NCBI GenBank assembly: GCA_964645645.1
Contig: CAZYBC010000003.1
Span: forward strand, 1 to 64,000
DNA from: CAZYBC01 sp964645645
GTDB lineage: Bacteria; Patescibacteriota; Microgenomatia; UBA1400; PJMF01
DNA: 64,000 nt
Direction of reading: 5' to 3'
The notes under the pieces were generated by a model. The model saw nothing but the letters and a program-made list of their open reading frames with translations, was not told the origin of the DNA and ran no database searches. The first letter of the stretch is position 1. Each line of letters starts with the position of its first letter. Below, piece by piece: positions 8,071 to 15,651 of this stretch. Both the position numbers and the translations under genes were made by a program.

Positions 8071-8431
8071 TTATAAAAATTTGATTTTTACTACGCATGC
8101 TTTAGAAAGATTAAAAAAACGGAGTATTAGCCTAGAAGCAATTTATCAAACTGTTAATTTTCCGGATAAAAAATTTCAAAAACAGGCTAATATAAAATTC
8201 ATTAAAAGTGTTAAAGATAGAAATGTCCAAGTGATTGCCCAATTTAAAGATCAAGTACAAAAATGGTTAATTATTTCCGTCTGGGTAAGAGGAGAAGATG
8301 ATCAAGCCTCATTAGCTTGGCAAATGATTAGTTTACCGTTTAAGCTACTTTATTACTTACTTCGCTTACTTGCAAAAACTGCAAAAAATATATTATCTTA
8401 TAATAAAAATTTTAGGCGTCATAGGCAATAG
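8063..8431 (+). CDS. DUF4258-like protein with hydrophobic C-terminus
   Basis: 122-aa protein whose first 85 residues (FTTHALERLKKRSIS...VIAQFKDQVQKWLIISVWV) match the DUF4258 pattern, an RNase-like small fold often found in toxins. It begins with 'T-x-H-A-x-x-R-x-x-x-R'. The C-terminal 35 residues are hydrophobic and may be a membrane anchor. The start overlaps the proS stop by 8 bp, so it is translated with it. Function is unknown. Confidence 0.6.
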   Translation: MNNYKNLIFTTHALERLKKRSISLEAIYQTVNFPDKKFQKQANIKFIKSVKDRNVQVIAQFKDQVQKWLIISVWVRGEDDQASLAWQMISLPFKLLYYLLRLLAKTAKNILSYNKNFRRHRQ

Positions 8432-8512
8432 TTATAAACTGTCTCATCCACTATTTTTACCTATGGGTTTTTTCTGTAACAGACTATATATTAATGACTA
8501 ATCCTGGTGAGG

Positions 8513-8572
8513 AGCCCACGAAGGTTATCCTAACTAACAAGTTAAGGCCACCTTGGTGGGCTAATTTTTTTT
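8513..8572 (+). terminator. Large terminator hairpin, possibly the 3' end of a small RNA
   Basis: AGCCCACGAAGG (8513-8524) pairs with CCTTGGTGGGCT (8551-8562) with one mismatch, and an inner CCTAAC/GTTAAGG extends the stem. T8 follows. It ends the prs-proS operon. A TATATA at 8485-8490 could start a separate RNA of about 75 nt ending here. Confidence 0.75.
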
Positions 8573-8594
8573 AGCCAAAATTTTAGGCTCAGGT

Positions 8595-8600
8595 TATAAT
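8595..8600 (+). promoter_or_regulatory. -10 box of the HIT gene (leaderless)
   Basis: Perfect TATAAT 6 nt before the ATG at 8607, with no Shine-Dalgarno sequence possible in between. Confidence 0.7.
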
Positions 8601-8606
8601 AACTTC

Positions 8607-9089
8607 ATGCAAAAAGATAACTGTATTTTCTGTCAAATTGCTCAGGGTAAAGCGCCTGCTCACAAAATCTGGGAAGATGATAATCATTTAGCCTTTCTTT
8701 CTATTTTCCCCAATACCGAAGGTTTTACTGTAGTTATTCCCAAACAACATTATGGTAGTTATGCCTTTGAACAAGATGATCAAGTCATTAAAGATTTACT
8801 AATTGCCACCAAAAAAACTGCTCAAATTTTAGACCATTATTTTGCTGATGTAGCCAGATGTGGAATGTTTTTTGAAGGCTTTGGCGTTGATCATTTACAC
8901 AGTAAACTTTTTCCCATGCACGGTACTGGTGGCTTAAAAGATTGGGCGATGATAGAAAGTGGAAACTTTAAGCGCTACTTTAGCCAATACCCAGGTTATC
9001 TCTGTTCTAATAATAGCGAACGAGCTGATGATCAAGCTTTAGGCAACTTAGCCAGCAAGATTAGGCAATCCTATCAAGATGGGGTATAA
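8607..9089 (+). CDS. HIT family hydrolase
   Basis: 160-aa nucleotide hydrolase or transferase of the histidine-triad family. The N-terminus CIFCQIAQGKAPAHKIWEDD...FLSIFPNTEGFTVVIPKQHYGS is typical. The triad motif near residue 96 reads HLHSKLF: the first two histidines are present, including the one that is normally the nucleophile, but the third is Lys. The tail past the motif is longer than in HinT. Substrate unknown. Its stop codon TAA is part of the -10 box of rpsU. Confidence 0.85.
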   Translation: MQKDNCIFCQIAQGKAPAHKIWEDDNHLAFLSIFPNTEGFTVVIPKQHYGSYAFEQDDQVIKDLLIATKKTAQILDHYFADVARCGMFFEGFGVDHLHSKLFPMHGTGGLKDWAMIESGNFKRYFSQYPGYLCSNNSERADDQALGNLASKIRQSYQDGV

Positions 9090-9090
9090 T
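9085..9090 (+). promoter_or_regulatory. -10 box of rpsU within the HIT stop codon
   Basis: TATAAT at 9085-9090 overlaps the HIT gene's final codons (GTA TAA). It would give an rpsU leader of about 40 nt carrying a strong Shine-Dalgarno site. Confidence 0.55.
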
Positions 9091-9136
9091 ACAAATTCTT
9101 ATTAAAATAAAATTTTATAGATTGGAGGTGATTCTT

Positions 9137-9388
9137 TTGCCAATTATCGTTAAAGCCAAAAAAAATAGTTCTAGTTCAGACTTAATTAAAAAATTTAAGA
9201 AATTAGTAGCTGCTAGTAATGTGGTTCAAAATGCTAAAGACAGAAGATATTACAAAAAACCTTCTAGAGTTAAAGCTGACCAAACTGCTGCTCATAACCG
9301 TTTACGTAAAAGAATGCATAGCTTAAAGAGAATGAAAAACACTCCAGAGCAAGTCATTGAAAGAATTACACAAAGATTAAATGCTTAA
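9137..9388 (+). CDS. rpsU: Small ribosomal subunit protein bS21
   Basis: 83-aa basic protein of the 30S subunit. The start MPIIVKAKKNSSSSDLIKKFKKL and the body RRYYKKPSRVKADQTAAHNR are typical of S21. The start is TTG at 9137: the sequence GGAGGTGA (9124-9131) is a near-perfect Shine-Dalgarno site 5 nt upstream, and the protein then begins as the family does. An in-frame TTG at 9122 would overlap the Shine-Dalgarno site and is rejected. A terminator follows. Confidence 0.94.
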   Translation: MPIIVKAKKNSSSSDLIKKFKKLVAASNVVQNAKDRRYYKKPSRVKADQTAAHNRLRKRMHSLKRMKNTPEQVIERITQRLNA

Positions 9389-9430
9389 TTAATTTGAATC
9401 AGAGCCAAGCTTCAAAAGCTTGGTAAAGAA

Positions 9431-9455
9431 AAGCCCCTCATTTGAGGGGCTTTTT
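9431..9455. terminator. Bidirectional terminator between rpsU and a convergent gene
   Basis: AAGCCCCTCA-TT-TGAGGGGCTT followed by TTT. It separates rpsU (+) from the coiled-coil gene (-) whose stop is at 9458. Confidence 0.92.
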
Positions 9456-9457
9456 AG

Positions 9458-10012
9458 TTATTTACGATTCTTGATTCTAGCTCTAATTGAAAAATCCCAC
9501 TGATCACCATCGCTGGTATCAAAGCTAGTAGAATTAGTTAACTGATGATAATTAACTAAATAATTACTTAAACTTTCTTCAATATCTTTCTTACTATCAT
9601 TTAATTCACCAATTTCTACTTTGAGCTTAGTTACTTGAGGATCATTTTGTAATTGGCTCCGTCTTTCTTTAACTTGAGTAGAAAAAGTTTCTAATTGTTC
9701 GCTTACTTCAGCTAATTTACTGTCATTATCAAATACATTCTTTAACATTTCTCGTTTTTCTTTAACTTGTTTACTCAGCTCAGTCAATTGATTAGCATAT
9801 TTTTCAATTAAATTTTGTAATGAATTAAGAGTCGTTGCTAACTGGTCAGAAGCTTGAGTTTCATCTAAATCAGCTGTAGCCATATTCTCAGTAGAAGCCT
9901 GTGACAAAGCAGCCATGGCTAAATCATCACCTGTTTCTAATTTAGCCGGTTCATCACCTGCCTCTAATTTTTGAGTATCGTCTTCTGGAAGTTGTTTAAC
10001 ATCATTGTCCAT
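9458..10012 (-). CDS. Hypothetical coiled-coil protein
   Basis: 184-aa acidic cytosolic protein. Residues 1-55 are low-complexity, with a repeated LE-x-GD-(E/D) pattern. Residues 60-145 form a heptad coiled coil (ENL..YANQLTELSKQVKEKREMLKNV, then a similar LETFSTQVKERRSQL), two related halves. The C-terminus is polar. AAAGGTGA six bases before the ATG supports the start. No family recognised. Confidence 0.65.
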   Translation of the reverse strand: MDNDVKQLPEDDTQKLEAGDEPAKLETGDDLAMAALSQASTENMATADLDETQASDQLATTLNSLQNLIEKYANQLTELSKQVKEKREMLKNVFDNDSKLAEVSEQLETFSTQVKERRSQLQNDPQVTKLKVEIGELNDSKKDIEESLSNYLVNYHQLTNSTSFDTSDGDQWDFSIRARIKNRK

Positions 10013-10033
10013 AAATCACCTTTCTGATTTGTT

Positions 10034-10063
10034 TTTACAAGAGATAGTAAACCATACTATAAT
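10034..10063 (+). promoter_or_regulatory. Promoter of RNase P RNA
   Basis: TTTACA (10034-10039), 18-bp spacer, TATAAT (10058-10063). The mature RNA's P1 stem starts at 10069, 6 nt after the -10 box. This sets the -10 to start distance used to judge leaderless genes elsewhere in the window. Confidence 0.8.
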
Positions 10064-10068
10064 ACACT

Positions 10069-10373
10069 TGCGCAACCGGGTAATGGCTGCATAAGCAGAG
10101 GAAAGTCCGGACAGCAGAACAAAGGGTGCCTGATGAAAGTCAGGGCTTTGGCTTGCCAAAGACAGTTTAGAGCAACAGAAACGAGCAGGGTGGCGCCTGA
10201 TGAAACGACCAAGCTACTGGGTTGGTTTACGCAAGTAAACCAGGCAATCCTCCCCGCTGCAATTGGCGATCTTTACCTTAATGGATTTGTTCCCTATAGG
10301 CTTTGCCGAGGTAATAATGACCAAGCATAGATAGATCATTACTTATTACAGAATCCGGCTTACAGGTTGCGCA
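10069..10373 (+). ncRNA. rnpB: RNase P RNA (bacterial type)
   Basis: About 305 nt. P1 is TGCGCAACC (10069-10077) with GGTTGCGCA (10365-10373). The conserved cores are GAGGAAAGTCCGGAC near the 5' end, ACAGAAAC in the middle and CAGAATCCGGCTTACAG near the 3' end. T5 follows P1. A 65-codon open frame inside is a chance ORF. Confidence 0.96.
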
Positions 10374-10380
10374 TTTTTAT

Positions 10381-10417
10381 TAGACTTACTGCGAAATAAG
10401 ATTTTGTAGTAAGTCTA
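10381..10417. repeat. Hairpin repeat, family 'TAGACTTACTGCGAAAT'
   Basis: TAGACTTACT (10381-10390) and AGTAAGTCTA (10408-10417), with inner GCGAAAT/ATTTTGT extending the stem to about 17 bp around an AAG loop. Related copies at 13921-14086 and 55224-55260. Lies directly after RNase P RNA. Confidence 0.75.
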
Positions 10418-10469
10418 TTGTAAAAAATAACTTGGCAACATAACTTGCCCCAAAGCTAGAAAACTCTTT

Positions 10470-11234
10470 ATGACTTTACTCCAAGCGTTTATTTTAGGCA
10501 TTGTTCAAGGTATTGCTGAATTTTTACCAATTTCTAGTTCTGGACATCTAGTGTTATTGCAAAATTGGTTTGGCTTAGCTGAAGCTCAAGTTACTTTTGA
10601 TGTATTGCTTCACTTTGCTACTTTATTGGCAGTGTTAATTTTCTTTTGGAAAAAAATCATCCATCTAGATAAAAAAACCATGGCAATGATTGTGTTAGCC
10701 AATATTCCTACTGTTTTAGTTGGCTTTCTTTTAGCTGATTTTTTAGATCAAATCTTTACTAGTATCCCTTTAGTTTCACTAATGCTCTTAGTAACCGCTG
10801 GCTTAAATTTTTTCAGCGATAAAAAATTAGCATTAAAAACTCAAACTGACCCTCAACCTTTAACTTTTAAAAATAGCTTTTTGGTTGGTCTCGCTCAAGC
10901 CGTAGCCATTACTCCAGGTATTTCTCGCTCTGGTTCTACAGTATTTGCTGGCTTGCAAACTGGTCTAGACAGAGAAACGGCTTTTGAATTTTCTTTTTTG
11001 TTAGGCTCACCAGCCATTTTAGGCGCTACTTTACTGGAAGTAAAAGATTTACTAGAAACACCTAATTTAAACCTTAACTGGCCAATTTTAAGTGTCGGTT
11101 TTATTACCGCCTTTCTAGTGGGCCTTGCCACTTTAACTATTTTTAAAAAGGTTATCAAATCAGCTAGACTAGAAATCTTTGCTTGGTACTGTCTAGTAAT
11201 TGGCTTGATTGGTTTAACCAGTAGCTTAATCTAA
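10470..11234 (+). CDS. uppP: Undecaprenyl-diphosphatase
   Basis: 254-aa polytopic membrane enzyme that dephosphorylates undecaprenyl-PP so the lipid carrier for peptidoglycan can be reused. The two signature motifs are present: EFLPISSSGHLVLLQ near the N-terminus and ITPGISRSGSTVFAG in the middle. About eight hydrophobic segments. A TTGGCA at 10432 and TAGAAA at 10457-10462 may be its promoter, giving a leaderless start. The 3' end overlaps comM (opposite strand) by 9 bp. Confidence 0.95.
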   Translation: MTLLQAFILGIVQGIAEFLPISSSGHLVLLQNWFGLAEAQVTFDVLLHFATLLAVLIFFWKKIIHLDKKTMAMIVLANIPTVLVGFLLADFLDQIFTSIPLVSLMLLVTAGLNFFSDKKLALKTQTDPQPLTFKNSFLVGLAQAVAITPGISRSGSTVFAGLQTGLDRETAFEFSFLLGSPAILGATLLEVKDLLETPNLNLNWPILSVGFITAFLVGLATLTIFKKVIKSARLEIFAWYCLVIGLIGLTSSLI

Positions 11235-12737
11235 ACTTTGATCTTCTGCCCGATAAAGTAGAGCTTCTAGAATAGCATCCTCATTAATTTTTGCTTGACC
11301 TGCTAAATCCGCAATACTACAAGCAATTTTTAGCACCTTACTATAGACTCGATAAGAAAAACCATAATTGCTATATGCCAAATTGAGGGTGCGCTTAGCT
11401 TGATCAGTACAACTAAAAAACTTTTTTAAATCATTAAGCTGCACATCTTTATTAGTCTGATAAGGAGTTCCCTTAAAGCGAGCCTGCTGAGCTTTCCTGG
11501 CTAATTCCACTCTTTTTTTGATAGTAGCTGAAGATTCTAAAGGAATAGCTGGTGGCGTAAATAGATCCTGCTCTTCTTCAGTTAAAAAAATTTTTAAATC
11601 AATCCGTTCAAAAATTGGCCCAGATAATTTCTTTTTAAATTTATTAATTTGCCAAGCTGAACACTTGCAAGCTTTTTTACTAGAACCTAAAAATCCACAC
11701 TCACAAGCATTACTAGCAGCTAATAAAATGAAATTGGCTGGATAAGTAATTTTTTCTAAACCCTTAGCTAAAATAAGTTGTGCTTCTTCTAAAGGCTGAC
11801 GCAACGCCTCAATCGCTTCAGTTTTAAGCTGAAAAAATTCATCTAAAAATAGCACACCTTGATTAGCCAAAGTTACTTCTCCTGGTTTAAGTTGATTGCC
11901 CCCACCCAATAACCCAACTTTAGTTAAACTACTATTAGGATTACGAAAAGGACGTTGAGCTAATAAATCTTTACCCAATAAACTGGCTAACTGATAAATG
12001 GCTAATAACTCTTGTTGAGTCAATGCAGGTAAAATCCCTAAGAAAGCTTTAGCTAAGCTGGTTTTGCCACATCCAGGAGGCCCTAGCATTAAACAATGAT
12101 GAGCTCCAGCTGCGGCAATTTCTAACACTCGTTTAGCTTCTGTTTGCCCCACAATATCAACCATATCTAACACCGGAGTTTCTTGGATTTGAGGTTTATC
12201 TGATTGAGCTAGCAGTTTGGGCCAAGCACTCAAGTTATGACAACAATTAATTAATTGTTGTAAATTAAGGATGGGGCAAAGCTCTAAACCTTCAAGTAAA
12301 ATGGCTTCTTGATTATTCGCCGCAGGATAAATAAGCCGAGTAAAGCCTTGCTTTTGAGCAGCCAAAGCTAAAGAAAGAAAACCTTTTACCTTTTTAAGCC
12401 CACCATCTAAAGCCAACTCACCAAGTAACAGGGTAGTGCTTTTAAAAGCTGGAATAACTTTAGCCTCAACTAATAAACCAGCTGCCATGGCTAAATCTAA
12501 ACTAGCACCACTCTTAGGCAAATCAGCTGGAGCTAAATTAATGATGGTTCTTTTGTGTTTTAACTTAACCCCAGAGTTAGAGAGAGCAGACAATAATCTT
12601 TCTTTAGCTTCTTTAATTTCTTGACTGACTAAACCAATCATGATTAATTGCGGACAACCCATCCTGGCATCAACCTCAACAGTGACAAATTTGGCTTGTA
12701 AACCTGATAAAACGGCGGTAGAAATTTTGGCTGACAT
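11226..12737 (-). CDS. comM: YifB/ComM family Mg-chelatase-like AAA ATPase
   Basis: 503-aa hexameric helicase-like ATPase linked to natural transformation, where it promotes branch migration of incoming DNA. N-terminal Lon-protease-like domain (VEVDARMGCPQLIMIGL...SGASLDLAMAAGLL), Walker A LGPPGCGKTSLAKAF near residue 220, Walker B GVLFLDEFF near 300, a cysteine cluster CECGFLGSSKKACKC and a C-terminal Mg_chelatase_C helical domain. TATACT lies 6 nt before the ATG, so the mRNA looks leaderless. Confidence 0.94.
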   Translation of the reverse strand: MSAKISTAVLSGLQAKFVTVEVDARMGCPQLIMIGLVSQEIKEAKERLLSALSNSGVKLKHKRTIINLAPADLPKSGASLDLAMAAGLLVEAKVIPAFKSTTLLLGELALDGGLKKVKGFLSLALAAQKQGFTRLIYPAANNQEAILLEGLELCPILNLQQLINCCHNLSAWPKLLAQSDKPQIQETPVLDMVDIVGQTEAKRVLEIAAAGAHHCLMLGPPGCGKTSLAKAFLGILPALTQQELLAIYQLASLLGKDLLAQRPFRNPNSSLTKVGLLGGGNQLKPGEVTLANQGVLFLDEFFQLKTEAIEALRQPLEEAQLILAKGLEKITYPANFILLAASNACECGFLGSSKKACKCSAWQINKFKKKLSGPIFERIDLKIFLTEEEQDLFTPPAIPLESSATIKKRVELARKAQQARFKGTPYQTNKDVQLNDLKKFFSCTDQAKRTLNLAYSNYGFSYRVYSKVLKIACSIADLAGQAKINEDAILEALLYRAEDQSLD

Positions 12738-12809
12738 AAATTTAGTATATGAATGAAAGTGACGAGGAAAGTGACGAAAAAGAAATTGAGGAATTAAGGC
12801 TAAACAAGC

Positions 12810-12839
12810 AAAAAAAATGGCAGGGTGTTAAACCTGCCA
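12810..12839 (-). terminator. Terminator of the 82-aa membrane protein gene
   Basis: On the minus strand TGGCAGG-TTTAACAC-CCTGCCA followed by T8. It is 14 bp beyond the stop of the gene at 12853. Confidence 0.9.
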
Positions 12840-12852
12840 AATTGGGGAAAAA

Positions 12853-13101
12853 CTAATTTTGCGGGCTTTTCCCGCTTCCTGTTCCTGGTCGAGATGAAAT
12901 AGTGTCCTCCCTAGTGTACGTCCCAGTGGCAAAATCCCAGGATGGAGTGGGACAAACCCCCCTGGCTATGTTAAAGCCTCCTCCTAAGAGGAGGGCTCCC
13001 AAAATTGTCAATCCTGCGGCTGGGAAAAAACCCATCCCCCAATACTGGGCCAAACTGGCCCCCGCAACACCTCCCACTAACGCAAACACTAAAGCAATCA
13101 T
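12853..13101 (-). CDS. Small Gly/Ala-rich two-helix membrane protein
   Basis: 82 aa. Two hydrophobic segments, about residues 2-18 (IALVFALVGGVAGASLA) and 24-45 (GFFPAAGLTILGALLLGGGF), then a polar tail rich in Ser/Thr/Gly. GGAGG lies 6 nt before the ATG. Codons are far richer in G and C than in the neighbours. The leader carries a 22-bp inverted repeat and a GC-rich hairpin, and a clean terminator follows, so it forms its own unit. No family recognised. It shares its layout with the genes at 13568-13750 and 42724-42867. Confidence 0.7.
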   Translation of the reverse strand: MIALVFALVGGVAGASLAQYWGMGFFPAAGLTILGALLLGGGFNIARGVCPTPSWDFATGTYTREDTISSRPGTGSGKSPQN

Positions 13102-13127
13102 TTTTTGCCTCCGTCTTTGAATTTTGG

Positions 13128-13197
13128 CCAGAACCTGGCCAGATTTGAGTAAGAGATAACAACTAAGTTTAACTAAAACTTAGCTTTTATCTCTTAC
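13128..13197 (-). promoter_or_regulatory. Structured leader of the 82-aa membrane protein gene
   Basis: A 22-bp inverted repeat (13149-13170 with 13176-13197, two mismatches) followed, towards the gene, by TGGCCAG-AAC-CTGGCCA (13128-13144). Then comes the Shine-Dalgarno site. The arrangement of one long AT-rich hairpin plus a short GC-rich hairpin recurs at 13776-13906. Confidence 0.6.
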
Positions 13198-13522
13198 CCA
13201 TTTTCTAAAACTGTAATTAGTTTTTCTTTTAAGGTACTTAAACTAAATTATTTCTTGCTTTAAGAAAAATTTAATTTATTTATATGTAACCAGTATATCA
13301 AAGTATCACTTAAAAAGCAATATTATAGGATTCTAACTAATGGTGCGTTTCGTTTGCGAACTCAGGGTTTTGGAACTCATGGTTTTATAACCTAATTTTG
13401 TAAACTCAGAGCTAGAAAAAACATATGAAACTAAAGTAAAACTCAAATAAAATATTAATGAGAAACTATCTCATTTTCATTAACTTTCAACTCTTTCAGA
13501 TCCACTGATATCACTTTCAGCC
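13198..13522. other. Non-coding stretch between small genes
   Basis: No credible gene. Contains a weak inverted repeat TTAATGA/TCATTAA near 13456-13486 and AT-rich DNA likely to hold the promoter of the 82-aa gene. Confidence 0.4.
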
Positions 13523-13555
13523 AAAAAAAAGCGGCCAGTGTAAAACCGGCCGCTA
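13523..13555 (-). terminator. Terminator of the 60-aa membrane protein gene
   Basis: Minus strand AGCGGCCGGT...ACTGGCCGCT followed by T8, 13 bp past the stop at 13568. Confidence 0.9.
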
Positions 13556-13567
13556 GAAACAAAGAAA

Positions 13568-13750
13568 CTATTTTTTTGTGGCATAAGCTACACGCTTAAG
13601 CCACAAATAAAATAAAGATGCCCCCAAGGGGAATATCCAAACAAAAAAAAGGGACCTATTAGATAGTAAGTCAAACAAAGCCCCTAACGCAAGGAAAAAA
13701 CTTATTCCTCCAATCCACCGTCCAACTCTCAACCATTGATAAACATTCAT
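13568..13750 (-). CDS. Small two-helix membrane protein
   Basis: 60 aa: MNVYQWLRVGRWIGG, then hydrophobic segments around residues 15-28 and 33-50 (SLFFVWIFPLGASLFYLWL), and a basic C-terminus (KRVAYATKK). The ATG at 13750 has AGAGG six bases upstream. An in-frame ATG 13 codons earlier is rejected because it lies in the loop of a GC-rich hairpin (13776-13800) without a Shine-Dalgarno site. Unknown function; same gene plan as the 82-aa and 47-aa membrane protein genes. Confidence 0.65.
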   Translation of the reverse strand: MNVYQWLRVGRWIGGISFFLALGALFDLLSNRSLFFVWIFPLGASLFYLWLKRVAYATKK

Positions 13751-13775
13751 CCCAAACCTCTTTTTTCCTAAGCTT

Positions 13776-13906
13776 CCCAGGCCATTCATGTTTGCCTGGG
13801 TCCCATTTTATTTAAAACAAGGGAGATTAATTAAGCTTTTAACTTTAAATCTTGGCTTTAAAAAAATTTAAACCAAAACTAAGCTTAACTAATTTCCCTT
13901 GTTTTA
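13776..13906 (-). promoter_or_regulatory. Structured leader of the 60-aa membrane protein gene
   Basis: A 25-bp inverted repeat (13814-13838 with 13882-13906, two mismatches of which one is G-U in RNA) and then CCCAGGC/GCCTGGG (13776-13782 with 13794-13800) close to the Shine-Dalgarno site. This matches the layout in front of the 82-aa gene. Confidence 0.6.
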
Positions 13907-13920
13907 TTGGGTCAAAAAAA

Positions 13921-14086
13921 TAGACTTACTGCGAAATAAAATTTCGCAGTGAAGAATCGATATTTAAGAGCGAAAAGGTCTGTTTTTGAGCGAAGTAGTA
14001 GCCATGCTACTTCGAGCGAGAAAACAAGCTTTACAGCCCTAAAGAGCGATTCTGTAGCCGAAAGGCTTATTTCGCAGTAAGTCTAA
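13921..14086. repeat. Expanded copy of the 'TAGACTTACTGCGAAAT' inverted repeat
   Basis: TAGACTTACTGCGAAATAA at 13921 and its exact reverse complement TTATTTCGCAGTAAGTCTA at 14068-14086 are 128 bp apart. The interior contains a further GAAGTAG/CTACTTC palindrome and AAGAATCG/CGATTCT arms, so the whole 166 bp can fold into a branched structure. No ORF inside. The rest of 13907-14252 shows nothing else. Confidence 0.65.
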
Positions 14087-14252
14087 TAAATAGTTTCTTT
14101 TTAAAGAACTCTAACAAGTCAAATTTGAATCCGCTGTTGGAATAAACGTTACTTATTAGATACGTATCTAATTATAACAAAAAAACTTAAAAAAGTAAAA
14201 TTATGGGCTAAAATTTTTCTACAAAACCAGGCTAAAATAATTCAAAATAAAA

Positions 14253-14657
14253 TTACCACTTGATCCGATAAACATATTTATCTTTATCTTGACTATAATC
14301 ACGAATTTCGACGATATCACTATGGGGATAATAACGACCTTCAAATCTAGAGCCATCTTCTTCTTCACCTCTAAAATCATAACCTTCTGGTAACAATAAT
14401 TTAATTTTATTTGAACCTTTTCTCCAGGTAAATTCAATTTTCACTCCAGTAGGATTAGTTAAAAATTCATCATGATTAGCCTGATAATATTTATCATCAC
14501 GTAAATTAATAGAATTAGGTAAAATTTCGCCATTAAATTCATACATTTTTGCCTCATCAGGCATGCGTTTTACCCCAACTCGATGGCTATTAAAAAATTC
14601 CTTATTTTTAAAGGTATAAACTAGGGTGGCAATTAAGGCTCGTTCTCTATCAATCAT
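14253..14657 (-). CDS. Hypothetical protein
   Basis: 134-aa soluble, charged protein, beta-strand-rich (VKIEFTWRKGSNKIKLLLPEGYDFRGEEEDG...GRYYPHSDIVEIRDYSQ). No signal peptide or membrane segment. TATAAT (14665-14670) lies 7 nt before the ATG, which makes a leaderless start likely and supports the gene being real. I recognise no family. Confidence 0.6.
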   Translation of the reverse strand: MIDRERALIATLVYTFKNKEFFNSHRVGVKRMPDEAKMYEFNGEILPNSINLRDDKYYQANHDEFLTNPTGVKIEFTWRKGSNKIKLLLPEGYDFRGEEEDGSRFEGRYYPHSDIVEIRDYSQDKDKYVYRIKW

Positions 14658-14723
14658 AAGTTATATTATACCCTAGATTTAACTTTTAAATAAGTTGATC
14701 TTGAGAAAAGCAACAATCTCAAC

Positions 14724-15647
14724 TCAAGATTGCAAAATCAGCTTTAGCGCGCCAAAAACCGGGGAGTCATTAGGATAAATTATCTTCACTTGAGGATATT
14801 GTTCTGTTAAAAGTTGGCTTAATTGTTCTCTGAAGTTGGCTTGCTTAACTAGACCTCCTACAATAACTAAGTCAAAAATTTGTTGATTTAAGGCTAAATC
14901 TTCCACTACTGTTTTCACTAAATTGACTAAATCTAATTGAGCTTGATCAATAATTTCAATGGCTACTGGGTCTTGCTGAGCAATGGCTTGATCGAGTAGG
15001 GGAGCTAATTGAGCAATCTGTCTTTTTCTAAGCACGGGTTGATAAATTTTAGCTTTTAATTCTGGCCAACTGAAAATTTGCAAATGCTCCATTAATAAAT
15101 CTTCTAAATTAGTTTTAGGGCCACTGCCATCATAACTTTGGGCCGCGGCTTTTAAAACTGCTAAGCCTAAGGCATAGCCTGAGCCTTGATCAGAAAGTAA
15201 ATGCCCCCAGCCGCCAGCTTTTGCCTGAGCACCCAAACTATTCCTCCCTAAACAATTAGAACCGGTGCCGGCAATTAAAACCACCGCGGCTGGGTTATCG
15301 GTGCCGCTGGCTAAAGCAATCCAAGCGTCATTAATCACTTGATATTTCAAACAATGAAATTTTTGCAAAACCGGCTTTAATAAAGCTTGGGCTTGCGCCT
15401 GTTCTAAATCGGTATCAACTCCAGCCATACCGATTACAGCTTGATCAATTAACCGTAATTCTGGTAATGATGCTTGAGTGACTAAATCAGCTAGAGCTTG
15501 TTCAAAATTAGCTACTGCTTCAGCTGGAGTAACAGATCCCAAATTAGCTGGACCGGCTTGTGACCGAGCTAAAATCTGACCAGTTTCATTGGCCAAAAGC
15601 ATGGCGGTTTTAGTGCCGCCGGCATCGACAGCTAAATAGATTGACAT
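14724..15647 (-). CDS. BadF/BadG-type sugar kinase (N-acetylglucosamine kinase-like)
   Basis: 307-aa ASKHA-fold ATPase. Phosphate-1 loop YLAVDAGGTKTAMLLAN at the start, AGPANLG, phosphate-2 loop VVLIAGTGSNCLGRN, and adenosine motif DLVIVGGLVKQ near residue 265. The family phosphorylates N-acetylglucosamine, glucosamine or glucose. As last gene of a glucan operon it may phosphorylate sugar released by GH15/GH57. Ends in TGA. Starts 4 bp after the GH15 stop. Confidence 0.82.
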   Translation of the reverse strand: MSIYLAVDAGGTKTAMLLANETGQILARSQAGPANLGSVTPAEAVANFEQALADLVTQASLPELRLIDQAVIGMAGVDTDLEQAQAQALLKPVLQKFHCLKYQVINDAWIALASGTDNPAAVVLIAGTGSNCLGRNSLGAQAKAGGWGHLLSDQGSGYALGLAVLKAAAQSYDGSGPKTNLEDLLMEHLQIFSWPELKAKIYQPVLRKRQIAQLAPLLDQAIAQQDPVAIEIIDQAQLDLVNLVKTVVEDLALNQQIFDLVIVGGLVKQANFREQLSQLLTEQYPQVKIIYPNDSPVFGALKLILQS

Positions 15648-15651
15648 AATT

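Noticed and set aside
8440..8572. T-box or other known riboswitch before the HIT gene
   Set aside because: No T-box or other riboswitch core was seen, and the HIT gene has its own -10 box after the terminator.
9122..9136. Upstream TTG start for rpsU
   Set aside because: It overlaps the Shine-Dalgarno site GGAGGTGA and adds residues absent from S21.
10133..10330. 65-codon open frame
   Set aside because: Lies inside RNase P RNA; no ribosome-binding site.
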